From the NCBI GenBank assembly GCA_020249145.1, contig JADCGF010000003.1, positions 1 to 64,000 on the forward strand: a DNA stretch of 64,000 bases, written 5' to 3'. Both the position numbers and the translations under genes were made by a program. The notes beneath the pieces are model-generated. The model was not told the DNA's origin. It did not search any database and saw only the letters and a program-made list of their open reading frames with translations. The DNA is from Roseomonas sp. (GTDB taxonomy: Bacteria; Pseudomonadota; Alphaproteobacteria; Acetobacterales; Acetobacteraceae). This document shows, in pieces, positions 18,817-26,943 of the stretch (positions within the stretch are counted from its first letter, which is position 1; each line of letters begins with the position of its first letter).

Positions 18817-19485
18817 TTGCGAAAAGCATACTCATTCTCAAAATGCGGCAACCACAGACTAGAAAACCAAGATTGCGTAAAGGTTGCAACTAATTTTTTT
18901 GCACTCGCCGACGGTATGGGCGGCCATCCACAGGGACGTCAAGCCGCAGAACTCGCATGCCATCTCGCTCTGGATGCAGTCACAAGTAAGTATGGGCCCG
19001 ACATTCCTCATCGAAACGAAATTGTTGATGTCTTCAGGGATATAAATCATGAAATTCGAAAGCAACTTCCTGGTGCGGGCACAACACTTACTCTGCTCAT
19101 GCTAAGCAGATCGACGTACTGCGCCGCTTCAATCGGAGACTCTCGAGTATATCGAATAGATAAATCAGCTATACATCAATTGTCCATGGATCAGAACTTG
19201 TTTTCGACAACCGGAATATCGGATCAAAGAAATATACTCACCAATTATATTGGCCGATATAACATTGATCCCCCAACTATCTCAATTGCAGCATTGGCCC
19301 CATCGACTCGCTTCTTTCTGAGTTCTGATGGTCTGTATGGTGCAGTGAATCTCAGTGAGTTTTTTAAGGAGGGGGCAGCATCGGAAGAATCAACAGTCAT
19401 GGCGAATCTCGAAATTTTAGCAACTAAAAATGACCCAAATGATAACTATTCAGGTATATTCGTTGGAAGGGATAAGAATGATTAA
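18817..19485 (+). CDS. PP2C-family Ser/Thr phosphatase
   Basis: This is a 222-residue stand-alone PP2C/PPM phosphatase. I start it at TTG 18817, five bases after GGAGG 18807-18811; the first codon of the longer frame (TTG 18805) has no such site. Metal and catalytic motifs are all present: ENQD (Asp 19), ADGMGGH (Asp 32), GAGTTL (86-91), GDSR (107-110), SDGL (170-173) and NDN (208-210). It is therefore likely an active Mn/Mg-dependent phosphatase, lacking membrane or sensor segments. The DNA is much richer in A and T than the flanks. Its end overlaps the SIR2 gene by eight bases. The natural substrate is probably the kinase encoded two genes on, by analogy with PP2C-kinase pairs. Confidence 0.92.
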   Translation: MRKAYSFSKCGNHRLENQDCVKVATNFFALADGMGGHPQGRQAAELACHLALDAVTSKYGPDIPHRNEIVDVFRDINHEIRKQLPGAGTTLTLLMLSRSTYCAASIGDSRVYRIDKSAIHQLSMDQNLFSTTGISDQRNILTNYIGRYNIDPPTISIAALAPSTRFFLSSDGLYGAVNLSEFFKEGAASEESTVMANLEILATKNDPNDNYSGIFVGRDKND

Positions 19486-20353
19486 ACTTCCGGATCGACT
19501 AATTCGGGCTACGAAATCAGGCCGACTGGTCCCATTTGTTGGCGCAGGCATTTCAAAGAAGGCTATGCATGGATTGTTTCCTAGCTGGTCAGAACTAATG
19601 TACGAAATGGTTGATCTCGCACAGAAAGAGGGCGGGATAACGTCTGGCGAGCAGAGAGAGCTTATCAGGCTTTTAAAGGATGGAAAGCTCACCGTCGTTG
19701 CTGACGTTGTTAAGCGCGTTCTTCAAGAGGAGACATTCGATAGATATCTGGATCGCCGCTTCAATTACTCCGATCTCTCCAAGGCAAATCTGGACACTCA
19801 AGTTTTACTTCTGAAGATATCGTCGCGGCTCATTGTCACCACCAATTATGATCACCTGCTTGAGGACGCATTCGCTAGGCACTTTCGCCGATCTCCAATG
19901 GTCGCAACATTTCGAGAGGCTTACAGCGTTCAGAATGCCACACAAGATTATAACGCTGACACCTATCCATTGATCTTTAAGGTGCACGGTGATGTCAGAG
20001 TGAAGGACTCTTTAATTCTCAGTGATCGCGACTATCGCTCGCTTCTTTATGATCACCAAACCTACGGAAGCGTAATAACTTCTATTTTCATGAATAGTAC
20101 AATGCTATTTGTTGGCTTTTCGCTCTCCGATAGGGAAATAATGTCACACTTGGAGCGAGTGCGGCATCGACTTAACTATGTTTCTCAATCACACTTTGCC
20201 CTTGTGCCTAAGGGCAGCGTTACCAATACCGAACTCCGTTTTTTCAAGGAGGCCTTTGGCGTTGAGAGTATCGAATTTGACGCCGCGAATGGCTACGACG
20301 AAATCGATAGGATATTGGGTAAATTGGTTCGAGAAAGAGGGAAGGCTACCTAA
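19478..20353 (+). CDS. SIR2-like domain protein, probable NADase effector
   Basis: This is a 291-residue protein that is entirely one SIR2-like domain (the SIR2_2 type common in anti-phage systems). The start is ATG 19478, with GGAAGG just upstream. The NAD-binding motif VPFVGAGIS is at 18-26, TTNYD at 121-125, the presumed catalytic His in KVHGD at 168-172, and FVGFSLSD at 211-218; all key residues are kept. Proteins with this domain (in Thoeris, DSR and SIR2-Argonaute systems) deplete NAD+ on infection. No sensor or oligomerisation domain is attached, so control must come from the partner genes. It overlaps the phosphatase by eight bases and the kinase by one. Confidence 0.92.
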   Translation: MIKLPDRLIRATKSGRLVPFVGAGISKKAMHGLFPSWSELMYEMVDLAQKEGGITSGEQRELIRLLKDGKLTVVADVVKRVLQEETFDRYLDRRFNYSDLSKANLDTQVLLLKISSRLIVTTNYDHLLEDAFARHFRRSPMVATFREAYSVQNATQDYNADTYPLIFKVHGDVRVKDSLILSDRDYRSLLYDHQTYGSVITSIFMNSTMLFVGFSLSDREIMSHLERVRHRLNYVSQSHFALVPKGSVTNTELRFFKEAFGVESIEFDAANGYDEIDRILGKLVRERGKAT

Positions 20354-22059
20354 TGATGCTGGCCAAGGATATGGTGATTGAGTCAGCAGGTGGACGCCTT
20401 CGACTCGTGGGGCCAATTGATGCGGGCGCTCAGGCTGAAGTGTGGCGTGTGGTTGAAGTTGGTGGCTCCGGTCGTTCTCTCGCAGCAAAACTGATATCTG
20501 CAAAATTTCAAGAACGAGATAGCCAGGAATATCAGTATAAGAAGACCGCACTTAATCGCGAACGTGGGCTGCTATCGGAAGCAAGACATCGATTCGTTGC
20601 AAAATTTCTCTATCAGATCGAATTTGCAGATACCGAGTTAGATGTTGTCGTTGAAGGTTTCGTAATGGAGCTCGCGACCGTTGGTTCACTTCGCTACTTC
20701 TTATCTGACAAGGACTCTGAGGCTGTCGACCATATTTCGACAAGCAATAAAATGAATTTGCTCCGCCAAATTGCTTCAGCGCTCTCTCATCTACACGACA
20801 TAAAGATCGTTCATTCCGACATCAAGGCGGAGAACGTACTACTCGTCCAAGAGGAGGCCAGGGAATTCGTTCCCGTATTGATTGATTTTGGTGGAGCCTT
20901 TCGTGCTCACGAGCCCTGGCCCGGACTTCGAACTGAGAGATACTCAGCGCCAGAGCTTATTGAAGGCAAAACTGCTTCATACGCGTCTGACATGTATGCA
21001 TTCGGCGTTCTTGCCTTAGAAGTCCTTGCCGGCAAACGGTTCTTTGCACCATCGCCCTCTGATGCCGAGTCCGTCCGACTGCCGGGCGGATTGTCAAGCT
21101 ACTCGAAGTTTATTGCCCGCCTTCTTTCGAATGACCCAGCGTCGCGCCCCAATGCTGATCGAACTCGGAATGCATTCAAGACCCGCGCGGAAGAATGGTT
21201 GAGAACTCTGCCTGAAACAAGCAACGTGTTGAAGTTTCCAATAGGCAGAACTGTCTGGCACCCACAGGTTCATAGGTCGCTTGGGTTGGAACACATTCTT
21301 GTATTCTTGAAAGGGACCCGCCCAACCCCCGAGGCGAGGATGCTCAAGAAGGTGTTATCGCAGAAGGGCCTCCAGGGTGTGGCAATTCGTCGATTTTTTG
21401 GAAATTACGATTTTTTGATTCAGGCCTGGGCGGATGAGGCAGGTCGCACGTTACTAAACCGCGGAATTGAGGACTTTCAGAATCGCCAAGGCACGAGAAA
21501 CGCGACACCGAAAATAGTGACATGTTCTGAGTATAAGTATTTTTGTGAGTTACCTAAAATTGATGTATCTCGAGGCGAGTTTCTTCAAAGCGTGTATGAG
21601 CGATTTGAGCTGGAGGCGCCTAAGCTTGATTTAGAGCGCTACAGGCTTCGACCTTTTGAACGGTATACGGGAGAGAACACATTCTTTTTGACGGTGCACG
21701 TTCGGTCTTCGGCGCAGCCCACACCGAAAGCTCTGCGCATATTTTTCGACCATGTCTGTGAGTATGTGAGAAATCGAAACAAATCTCTGACAAGGTCACA
21801 GCGACAGCGCTCAAGAGCATTTCTATCGGAATCTGTCGCAGAGATATTCATCGAAGTACGGTGTTCTTCAGTTCAAAGATATAAAGATATAATGCTTGGT
21901 GTAGCAAAATATATACAAGAAACTAATCCTTCCGAAGAGTTCACTTTTGAATATTCGACGCATATTGATATTGACGGGGACTGCTTCTTGGATGCTGATG
22001 AGGATTTCTTTTCAGACGATGGAATGATACCTAATTTTCTTCTAGACGAATATTGTTAA
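20353..22059 (+). CDS. Ser/Thr protein kinase with duplicated C-terminal alpha/beta domain
   Basis: This is a 568-residue protein with no membrane segment. Residues 15-285 are a eukaryote-like kinase: glycine loop around 20-30, Lys 46 (LAAKL), HSDIKAEN 154-161, DFG 178-180 and APE 199-201. All catalytic residues are there, but the usual HRD arginine is Ser 155, so it is a non-RD kinase. From 312 on there are two similar beta-alpha-beta-alpha-beta units: about 312-397 (HILVFLKG, then GNYDFLIQAWAD) and about 443-545 (FFLTVHVRS, then AEIFIEVRCS). They look like ligand-binding Lrp-RAM or dimeric alpha/beta-barrel domains. The end is strongly acidic. ATG 20353 overlaps the SIR2 stop (TAATG). I read it as sensor and switch of the three-gene unit. 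Confidence 0.9.
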   Translation: MMLAKDMVIESAGGRLRLVGPIDAGAQAEVWRVVEVGGSGRSLAAKLISAKFQERDSQEYQYKKTALNRERGLLSEARHRFVAKFLYQIEFADTELDVVVEGFVMELATVGSLRYFLSDKDSEAVDHISTSNKMNLLRQIASALSHLHDIKIVHSDIKAENVLLVQEEAREFVPVLIDFGGAFRAHEPWPGLRTERYSAPELIEGKTASYASDMYAFGVLALEVLAGKRFFAPSPSDAESVRLPGGLSSYSKFIARLLSNDPASRPNADRTRNAFKTRAEEWLRTLPETSNVLKFPIGRTVWHPQVHRSLGLEHILVFLKGTRPTPEARMLKKVLSQKGLQGVAIRRFFGNYDFLIQAWADEAGRTLLNRGIEDFQNRQGTRNATPKIVTCSEYKYFCELPKIDVSRGEFLQSVYERFELEAPKLDLERYRLRPFERYTGENTFFLTVHVRSSAQPTPKALRIFFDHVCEYVRNRNKSLTRSQRQRSRAFLSESVAEIFIEVRCSSVQRYKDIMLGVAKYIQETNPSEEFTFEYSTHIDIDGDCFLDADEDFFSDDGMIPNFLLDEYC

Positions 22060-22130
22060 GGAACCTCTGAGTTAATCCTGCCCTCTTGGCCTGTCACTGA
22101 TTTTCTGCTTCTATTTCGTATCGGCCGTTC

Positions 22131-22153
22131 TGTACACCTACGATATTCCCCTG
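22131..22153. repeat. Right copy of the perfect 23-bp inverted repeat
   Basis: This copy begins TGTACACC and ends TTCCCCTG, and it is the exact reverse complement of 18692-18714. It lies 71 bases after the kinase stop. The base composition changes back to the GC-rich chromosomal style just outside it. Confidence 0.85.
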
Positions 22154-22201
22154 GCATAGCCTGTGTTCCACGCAAGCCGCGCGCCCCCCAAAACCCGGTT
22201 T

Positions 22202-22253
22202 CCAAAGGCCCCCCGGCCTTTGGCGGGGTGGTTTGGAGGGGCAGCGCCCCTCC
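22202..22253. repeat. Two GC-rich palindromes downstream of the island
   Basis: CCAAAGGCC 22202-22210 pairs with GGCCTTTGG 22215-22223, and GGAGGGGC 22235-22242 pairs with GCCCCTCC 22246-22253. Neither has a T-run. They may be REP-like elements or act as a bidirectional terminator between the kinase and the convergent small gene. The rest of 22060-22269 shows nothing else apart from the 23-bp repeat. Confidence 0.5.
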
Positions 22254-22269
22254 ATGAAGCCCCCACCAA

Positions 22270-22554
22270 TCAAACCATCTCCCCCCGCAAAAACCCCAGC
22301 GCCGGCAGTGGCACCCATTTCCTCGGCAGGTCGGAACGTTTGATCGGCGCCACGGAATAATGCGGCACGGGTTGTTTGGCGCGCACCAGCCAATCGGCAT
22401 AGGCGCGCACTTGTTGGTCGCGCCAATCGCGGTCGTTCAGGGCGGCGGCGCGGGAACGGAAAACCTCGGCCACGCGGCTTTTGCGCCCCACGGTCGCCAC
22501 CACGGCCCAGAGCGTATCCTCATCCCCGCGACTGACTGGAACAAGCGTCACCAC
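22270..22554 (-). CDS. Hypothetical protein, 94 residues
   Basis: This is a small soluble protein that I do not recognise. It starts at GTG 22554 and reads MVTLVPVSRGDEDTLWAVVA in its first part, then a mixed helical stretch rich in Arg, Ala and Trp. Its wobble positions are strongly G/C like those of the flanking chromosomal genes, which supports real coding. It follows the luciferase-like gene's opposite end with a 46-base gap and points toward the island. The function is unknown. Confidence 0.55.
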   Translation of the reverse strand: MVTLVPVSRGDEDTLWAVVATVGRKSRVAEVFRSRAAALNDRDWRDQQVRAYADWLVRAKQPVPHYSVAPIKRSDLPRKWVPLPALGFLRGEMV

Positions 22555-22600
22555 GCCTGAATCAGTGCCAAATCGCGGGGGCCGGGGTCAAGCGCGTAAT

Positions 22601-23677
22601 TCAGGCGGCAACCGGTACGGGAACCCCAATCCGGTCCAGCGGGCCGAATTCACGTTCAAGCCGCGGGCGGATGGCTTTGTCCCAGGCTGCGATGGTGTTC
22701 ATGGCGATGCTTTCCGGCAAATCGCCAATCTGCATTTGCAGCAGATAGTGGCAGGGGCTGGCGGCGCGGATTTCGGCGGCCATGCGCGCGGCCACCGTAT
22801 CGGCATCCCCCACCAGCATGAAGGACCCCATTTCTTCCAGGCTTGGCTCGCCTTCCCAGGTTTTTTCCACCAGCAAGCCGCCATCCATTTCCTGTTCCTT
22901 GCGGCGCAGGCTTTGGGATAGGCGGATTTGCCAGCGGGCGTTTTCCAGAAAGGCCATGGCTTCGGCCTTGTCATCCGTCACGCAGAAGGGGCGCATGGCG
23001 CCGAAGCGCAACGCCTCGGGCGATTTACCGGCGGCGCGCCAAATGTCTTCAAAGCGCCGGCGTGCGGCGGCCAAAAGGGCAGGGGTGAAGTGGCGGGGGG
23101 TCACCATCACCACGCAGTCACGTTGCGCTGCGTAGCGGTGCAGGTCGGGGTTGTCGCCGGCCACCCAAATCTCCGGCAGTTTGCCGGCGGGGCGCGGGGC
23201 GATGTGGGTTTGCGGCAGGGAATAGTATTCGCCTTCGTGGGAAAAGGTCTCGCCCGCAAAGGCCTTTTCCATCATGCCCATCACTTCCAAAAGCCGATGC
23301 GGCGCTTCCGGCAGGGCAGAATCGAAGCGTTCAAACTCATAAGGCTGGTAGCCGCTGCCAACGCCAAGCACCAGGCGCCCATGCGTCATGGAATCGACCA
23401 TGCCGATTTCGGCAATCAGGCGGGAAGGGTGGTAAAGCGGCACGATGACAACGCCGGAGGCAAGTTTGATGCGCGATGTCTCGCCCGCCAGGCGGGCCAG
23501 CATCATCAAGGGCGATGGGCAGACGCAGTAATTGGAAAAATGGTGCTCGGCGAACCAGGCAATGTTGAAGCCGGCGGCCTCGGCGGCTTTTACCTGGGCG
23601 ATGGTGCGGTCATAGATCGCCGCGGTGGGCACGCCGCGATTGCGATAGCCCATGAGGTTGAAAATGCCGACATCCAT
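22601..23677 (-). CDS. LLM class flavin-dependent oxidoreductase
   Basis: This is a 358-residue member of the bacterial luciferase-like monooxygenase family (TIM barrel, FMN or F420). Family features are AEAAGFNIAWFAEHHFSNYC near residues 33-52, HPSRLIAEIGMVDSMTHGRL, GVGSGYQPYEFERF and the C-terminal substrate lid. The start is ATG 23677. It is transcribed away from the thioesterase-like gene, with a 121-base divergent spacer that could hold shared control. The substrate is unknown; a small organic compound needing oxidative C-S, C-N or aldehyde cleavage is typical. Confidence 0.9.
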   Translation of the reverse strand: MDVGIFNLMGYRNRGVPTAAIYDRTIAQVKAAEAAGFNIAWFAEHHFSNYCVCPSPLMMLARLAGETSRIKLASGVVIVPLYHPSRLIAEIGMVDSMTHGRLVLGVGSGYQPYEFERFDSALPEAPHRLLEVMGMMEKAFAGETFSHEGEYYSLPQTHIAPRPAGKLPEIWVAGDNPDLHRYAAQRDCVVMVTPRHFTPALLAAARRRFEDIWRAAGKSPEALRFGAMRPFCVTDDKAEAMAFLENARWQIRLSQSLRRKEQEMDGGLLVEKTWEGEPSLEEMGSFMLVGDADTVAARMAAEIRAASPCHYLLQMQIGDLPESIAMNTIAAWDKAIRPRLEREFGPLDRIGVPVPVAA

Positions 23678-23798
23678 GGTGTGCTTCCTTCCCTTTGCTT
23701 CGGGGTATGCTGCGCCGAAGTTTTGGCGGGCTCAAGGGGTCAGTCTTGCCTCTGGCGGCGGGGCAGGGTGTTCTGCGGGCGATGAAGGGGACCCCGAC

Positions 23799-24695
23799 AT
23801 GATCGTGATCGGCAAGGGCAGCGTGCAAAGCGGCGAATGCGATGTGATGGGGCATATGAATGTGCGCCATTATGTCGCGCGGGTCGGTGATGGGCTGGGC
23901 TGGCTGGCGCTGGCGATGGGCATCACGCCGGATCGCAGCTTTTTCACGCCGGTTGATCAGCATATCCGCTTTTTGCGCGAAATGGCGGCGGGGGCGGCCT
24001 TCACCATCCATGGCGGCATCTTGGCGCGTCGCGGGGATCGGCTGCGGGTTTACGCCGAAATCCAGCATAGCGGCTCGGGCGTGGCCTCGGCGGCTTTCGT
24101 GACCGATGTGGAACTGCGCCATCCTTTGAGTGGGGAGGTTCTGCCGCTGCCAGAGGGGGTGGATGGCAAGATAGAAAGCCTCATGACCACCCTGCCGCCC
24201 CATGCCGGGCCGCGAGGCCTGCCCTTTGACCCCATCCGCACCCCGCCCGATGCCGCCGGCGCCGCCGCCATGGGTCTGACGGAAGCGCATCTCGGCGCCA
24301 TCCGGGCAGAGGATTGTGATCGCGCCGGGCTGATGCGCCCGGATGTGGTGATTGCGCGGATTTGGGATGGCATACCCAATCTGCGCTTTCGTGGCTCGGA
24401 AGAACTCGGCGCGCGGGAGGAAGGCATTGGCAGCGCCGCTTTGGAGTATCGCCTGGTCTATCTAAAGCCGATGCGCGTGGGTGATTTGCTGGTCATCCAT
24501 AGCGGGCTGCGCGCCTTGGGGGAGAAAACCACCACCTGGACCCATTTGCTGCATGATGGCGTCACGGGTGCCCCGGTGGCGGCGGCGGAAGCCATTGGCA
24601 TTGGCTTTGATTTGAAAGCGCGCAAGGCTGTGGTGATTGATGGTGATCGGCGCCGCGTTCTGGAAGCGCTGCTGATCCCTGGGCTTTCCCTATGA
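23799..24695 (+). CDS. Double-hotdog acyl-CoA thioesterase-like protein
   Basis: This is a 298-residue protein with two hotdog domains. The start is ATG 23799 (MIVIGKGSVQSGECDVMGHM), with GAAGGGG just ahead. Domain 1 (about 1-125) has the 4HBT signature CDVMGHMNVRHYV, in which Asp and His/Asn match the active site of FadM-like thioesterases. Domain 2 (about 160-290) repeats the fold (LRFRGSEELG, LEYRLVYLKPMRVGDLL) without a clear catalytic Asp. Its stop overlaps the next gene by four bases, so it is coupled to the monooxygenase, perhaps releasing or editing an acyl-CoA in the same pathway. Confidence 0.8.
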   Translation: MIVIGKGSVQSGECDVMGHMNVRHYVARVGDGLGWLALAMGITPDRSFFTPVDQHIRFLREMAAGAAFTIHGGILARRGDRLRVYAEIQHSGSGVASAAFVTDVELRHPLSGEVLPLPEGVDGKIESLMTTLPPHAGPRGLPFDPIRTPPDAAGAAAMGLTEAHLGAIRAEDCDRAGLMRPDVVIARIWDGIPNLRFRGSEELGAREEGIGSAALEYRLVYLKPMRVGDLLVIHSGLRALGEKTTTWTHLLHDGVTGAPVAAAEAIGIGFDLKARKAVVIDGDRRRVLEALLIPGLSL

Positions 24696-26041
24696 AGCGA
24701 GAAATCCGCTTCAATGCCTTCGATATGGCCTGTGTCGGCCATATCCAGCAGGGCATGTGGACCCATCCGCGGGATCGGTCGGCGGAATATCTCTCGCTTG
24801 ATTACTGGATGGGCCTCGCGCGGTTATTGGAAGAAGGGCTGTTTGACGGGCTGTTTCTGGCGGATGTGCTTGGCATTTATGATGTGCATGGCGGGAATGG
24901 CGATGCGGCGATACGCAACGCTGTGCAGGTGCCGCTACTTGATCCCATGTTGCTTGTGCCCGCCATGGCGGCGGCAACGCGCCATCTTGGCTTTGGCGTG
25001 ACGTGCAACCTGGCCTGGGAAAGCCCGGCGCTGATGGCGCGGCGGTTTTCGACGCTGGATCATCTGACCAAAGGGCGCATCGGCTGGAATATCGTGACGG
25101 GCTATCTGGATAGCGCGGCGCGCGCCATGGGGCTGGATCGGCAAATGGCGCATGATGATCGCTATGATCTGGCCGATGAATATATGGAAATCCTCTATCG
25201 GCTATGGGAGGAATCCTGGGCCGCCGATGCCGTAAAGCGTGATCGCGCGGCGGGGATTTACGCCGATCCGGCCCGCGTGAAGCGCATCACCCATCAAGGC
25301 CGGCAATATCGGCTGGATGCGCCGCATTTGGTGGAACCATCGCCGCAGCGCACGCCGGTGCTGTATCAGGCCGGGGCTTCGGATCGCGGGCGGGGCTTTG
25401 CCGCGCAGCATGCGGAATGCGTCTTTCTGAATGGCGGGCCGAAGCCTCATGTGGCGCAGCTGGTCGCTGATTTGCGCGCCCGCGCCGCGCCGCGCCCAAT
25501 CCGTATCTTCGTCGGCGCCACGCTGATCATTGGCCGCACGCGGGCAGAGGCCGAGGCGAAGCTTGCCGAATATCGCCAACACGCCAGCATTGAAGGCGCG
25601 CTGGCCCATGCTTCCGCGTCTCTCGGCATTGATCTGGCGCGTTTTGCCCCGGATGAGGAATTGCCGGAAGCCGGGCAGAGTCAGGCCATCCGTTCCAATG
25701 TAGAGGCTTTGCGCGCCGCCGCCCCCCGCGCCACCAAGCGCGCCCTGATTGACCGCATGGTGCTCGGCAGCCGCCAGCCGCCCATCATCGGCAGCGTGGA
25801 TGAAGTGGCCGAGGAACTGATTGCCTGGATGGATCAGGCAGATGTGGATGGCTTCAACCTTTCCCGCACGGTAACGCCGGAATGCCTGGAAGATGTGGTG
25901 CGGCTTTTGGTGCCGGCATTGCAGGAACGCGGGCGCTATAAGCGGGGCTATGCTGCGGGCACTTACCGCGAAAAACTCTTTGGCGCCGGGCCTTTGCTGG
26001 CGGCACCCCATCCGGCGGCGGGGTGGCGTCAGGCCGGGTGA
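24692..26041 (+). CDS. NtaA/SnaA/DszA-family FMN-dependent monooxygenase
   Basis: This is a 449-residue member of the long luciferase-like subfamily that includes nitrilotriacetate, pristinamycin and dibenzothiophene-sulfone monooxygenases. It shows RFNAFDMACVGHIQQGMWTH at the start, GLFLADVLGIYDVHGG, LTKGRIGWNIVTGYLDSAAR and the end NLSRTVTPECLEDVVRLLVP, all typical. Such enzymes need reduced FMN from a separate reductase; the nitroreductase-like gene just downstream is a candidate supplier. ATG overlaps the thioesterase-like stop. Confidence 0.92.
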   Translation: MKREIRFNAFDMACVGHIQQGMWTHPRDRSAEYLSLDYWMGLARLLEEGLFDGLFLADVLGIYDVHGGNGDAAIRNAVQVPLLDPMLLVPAMAAATRHLGFGVTCNLAWESPALMARRFSTLDHLTKGRIGWNIVTGYLDSAARAMGLDRQMAHDDRYDLADEYMEILYRLWEESWAADAVKRDRAAGIYADPARVKRITHQGRQYRLDAPHLVEPSPQRTPVLYQAGASDRGRGFAAQHAECVFLNGGPKPHVAQLVADLRARAAPRPIRIFVGATLIIGRTRAEAEAKLAEYRQHASIEGALAHASASLGIDLARFAPDEELPEAGQSQAIRSNVEALRAAAPRATKRALIDRMVLGSRQPPIIGSVDEVAEELIAWMDQADVDGFNLSRTVTPECLEDVVRLLVPALQERGRYKRGYAAGTYREKLFGAGPLLAAPHPAAGWRQAG

Positions 26042-26099
26042 TTTCCCGCCGCGCCATTCTGGCCTAACCTTCCCCCAATCATCGCAAAGGAATACCCAA

Positions 26100-26930
26100 A
26101 TGGATGGCATGCAATTGCCCGCCGCCGCCGCCCTGACGGCCCGTTACGGCGCTGGCGCTGAACCGAAGCTCGGCCCCTGGAATGACACGATTTCGCTGTT
26201 GCTCTCGCACCGTTCGGTGCGCGGCTATCGGCCCGATGCGCTGCCCGAAGGCACGCTGGAAGCGCTGATCGCTGCGGCGCAATCGGCAGCCACTTCTTCC
26301 AACCTGCAAACCTGGTCCGCGGTTGCGGTCAATGACCCGGAAAAGCGCAAGGCGCTCGCGGAAATTGCCGGTGGGCAGCGTCATATCGAACAATGCCCGA
26401 TCTTCCTGGTCTTCATCGCCGATGTATCGCGCAATGAACGTTTGGGCGAACAGGAAGGTGCCGCACTCGCCGGCATGCCCTTCCTGGAAACCTTTCTTGT
26501 GGCGGCAATTGATGCGGGGCTTGCCGCGCAAAACGCCGTGGTGGCGGCGGAAAGCATGGGGCTCGCCACGGTCTATATCGGCGCGCTCCGCAATGATGTG
26601 CCGCGTGTCGCTGCCATGCTCGGTCTGCCGCCGGGGGCGGCGCCGGTCTTTGGGCTTTGCGTGGGCTATGCCGCGCCGGGCAAGGAAAGTGCCGTGAAGC
26701 CGCGCTTGTCTCAGGAAGCGGTGCTGCATCACGAAACCTATTCCACCGCCAAGGAAAAGGCACTGCGCGCTTCCTATGATGAAAAGCTTGCCGAATATTC
26801 CAAACGCTATGAAATGGCCGCCGATAATTGGTCGCAGCGCGTGATTTCGCGCATCGGCACCATTGGCGCTTTGCGTGGGCGCGATGGGCTGAAGGCCGCG
26901 CTGCGCTCCCTCGGTTTCCCGCTGAAGTAA
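26100..26930 (+). CDS. NfsA/Frp-type NADPH-dependent flavin oxidoreductase
   Basis: This is a 276-residue nitroreductase-fold FMN protein. The start is ATG 26100 (MDGMQLPAAAALTARYG), with AAAGGAA at 26086-26092; the longer open frame to 25893 overlaps the previous gene. Family motifs are SHRSVRGYRPDALPEG (FMN phosphate site), AAQSAATSSNLQTWSAV and the C-terminal YDEKLAEYSKRY helix of the NfsA group. Relatives reduce nitroaromatics, quinones or free flavin. Its place behind a two-component-type monooxygenase suggests it supplies FMNH2. Confidence 0.9.
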   Translation: MDGMQLPAAAALTARYGAGAEPKLGPWNDTISLLLSHRSVRGYRPDALPEGTLEALIAAAQSAATSSNLQTWSAVAVNDPEKRKALAEIAGGQRHIEQCPIFLVFIADVSRNERLGEQEGAALAGMPFLETFLVAAIDAGLAAQNAVVAAESMGLATVYIGALRNDVPRVAAMLGLPPGAAPVFGLCVGYAAPGKESAVKPRLSQEAVLHHETYSTAKEKALRASYDEKLAEYSKRYEMAADNWSQRVISRIGTIGALRGRDGLKAALRSLGFPLK

Positions 26931-26943
26931 GGAGGATCACGCC

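Noticed and set aside
18596..18889. Minus-strand open frame of 97 codons across the left 23-bp repeat, possible recombinase remnant
   Set aside because: It overlaps the phosphatase start region and shows no recombinase motif that I can identify.
18621..22269. Integrase, transposase or tRNA att site linked to the island
   Set aside because: I looked for recombinase motifs and tRNA-like sequence on both strands and found none; only the inverted repeat supports mobility.
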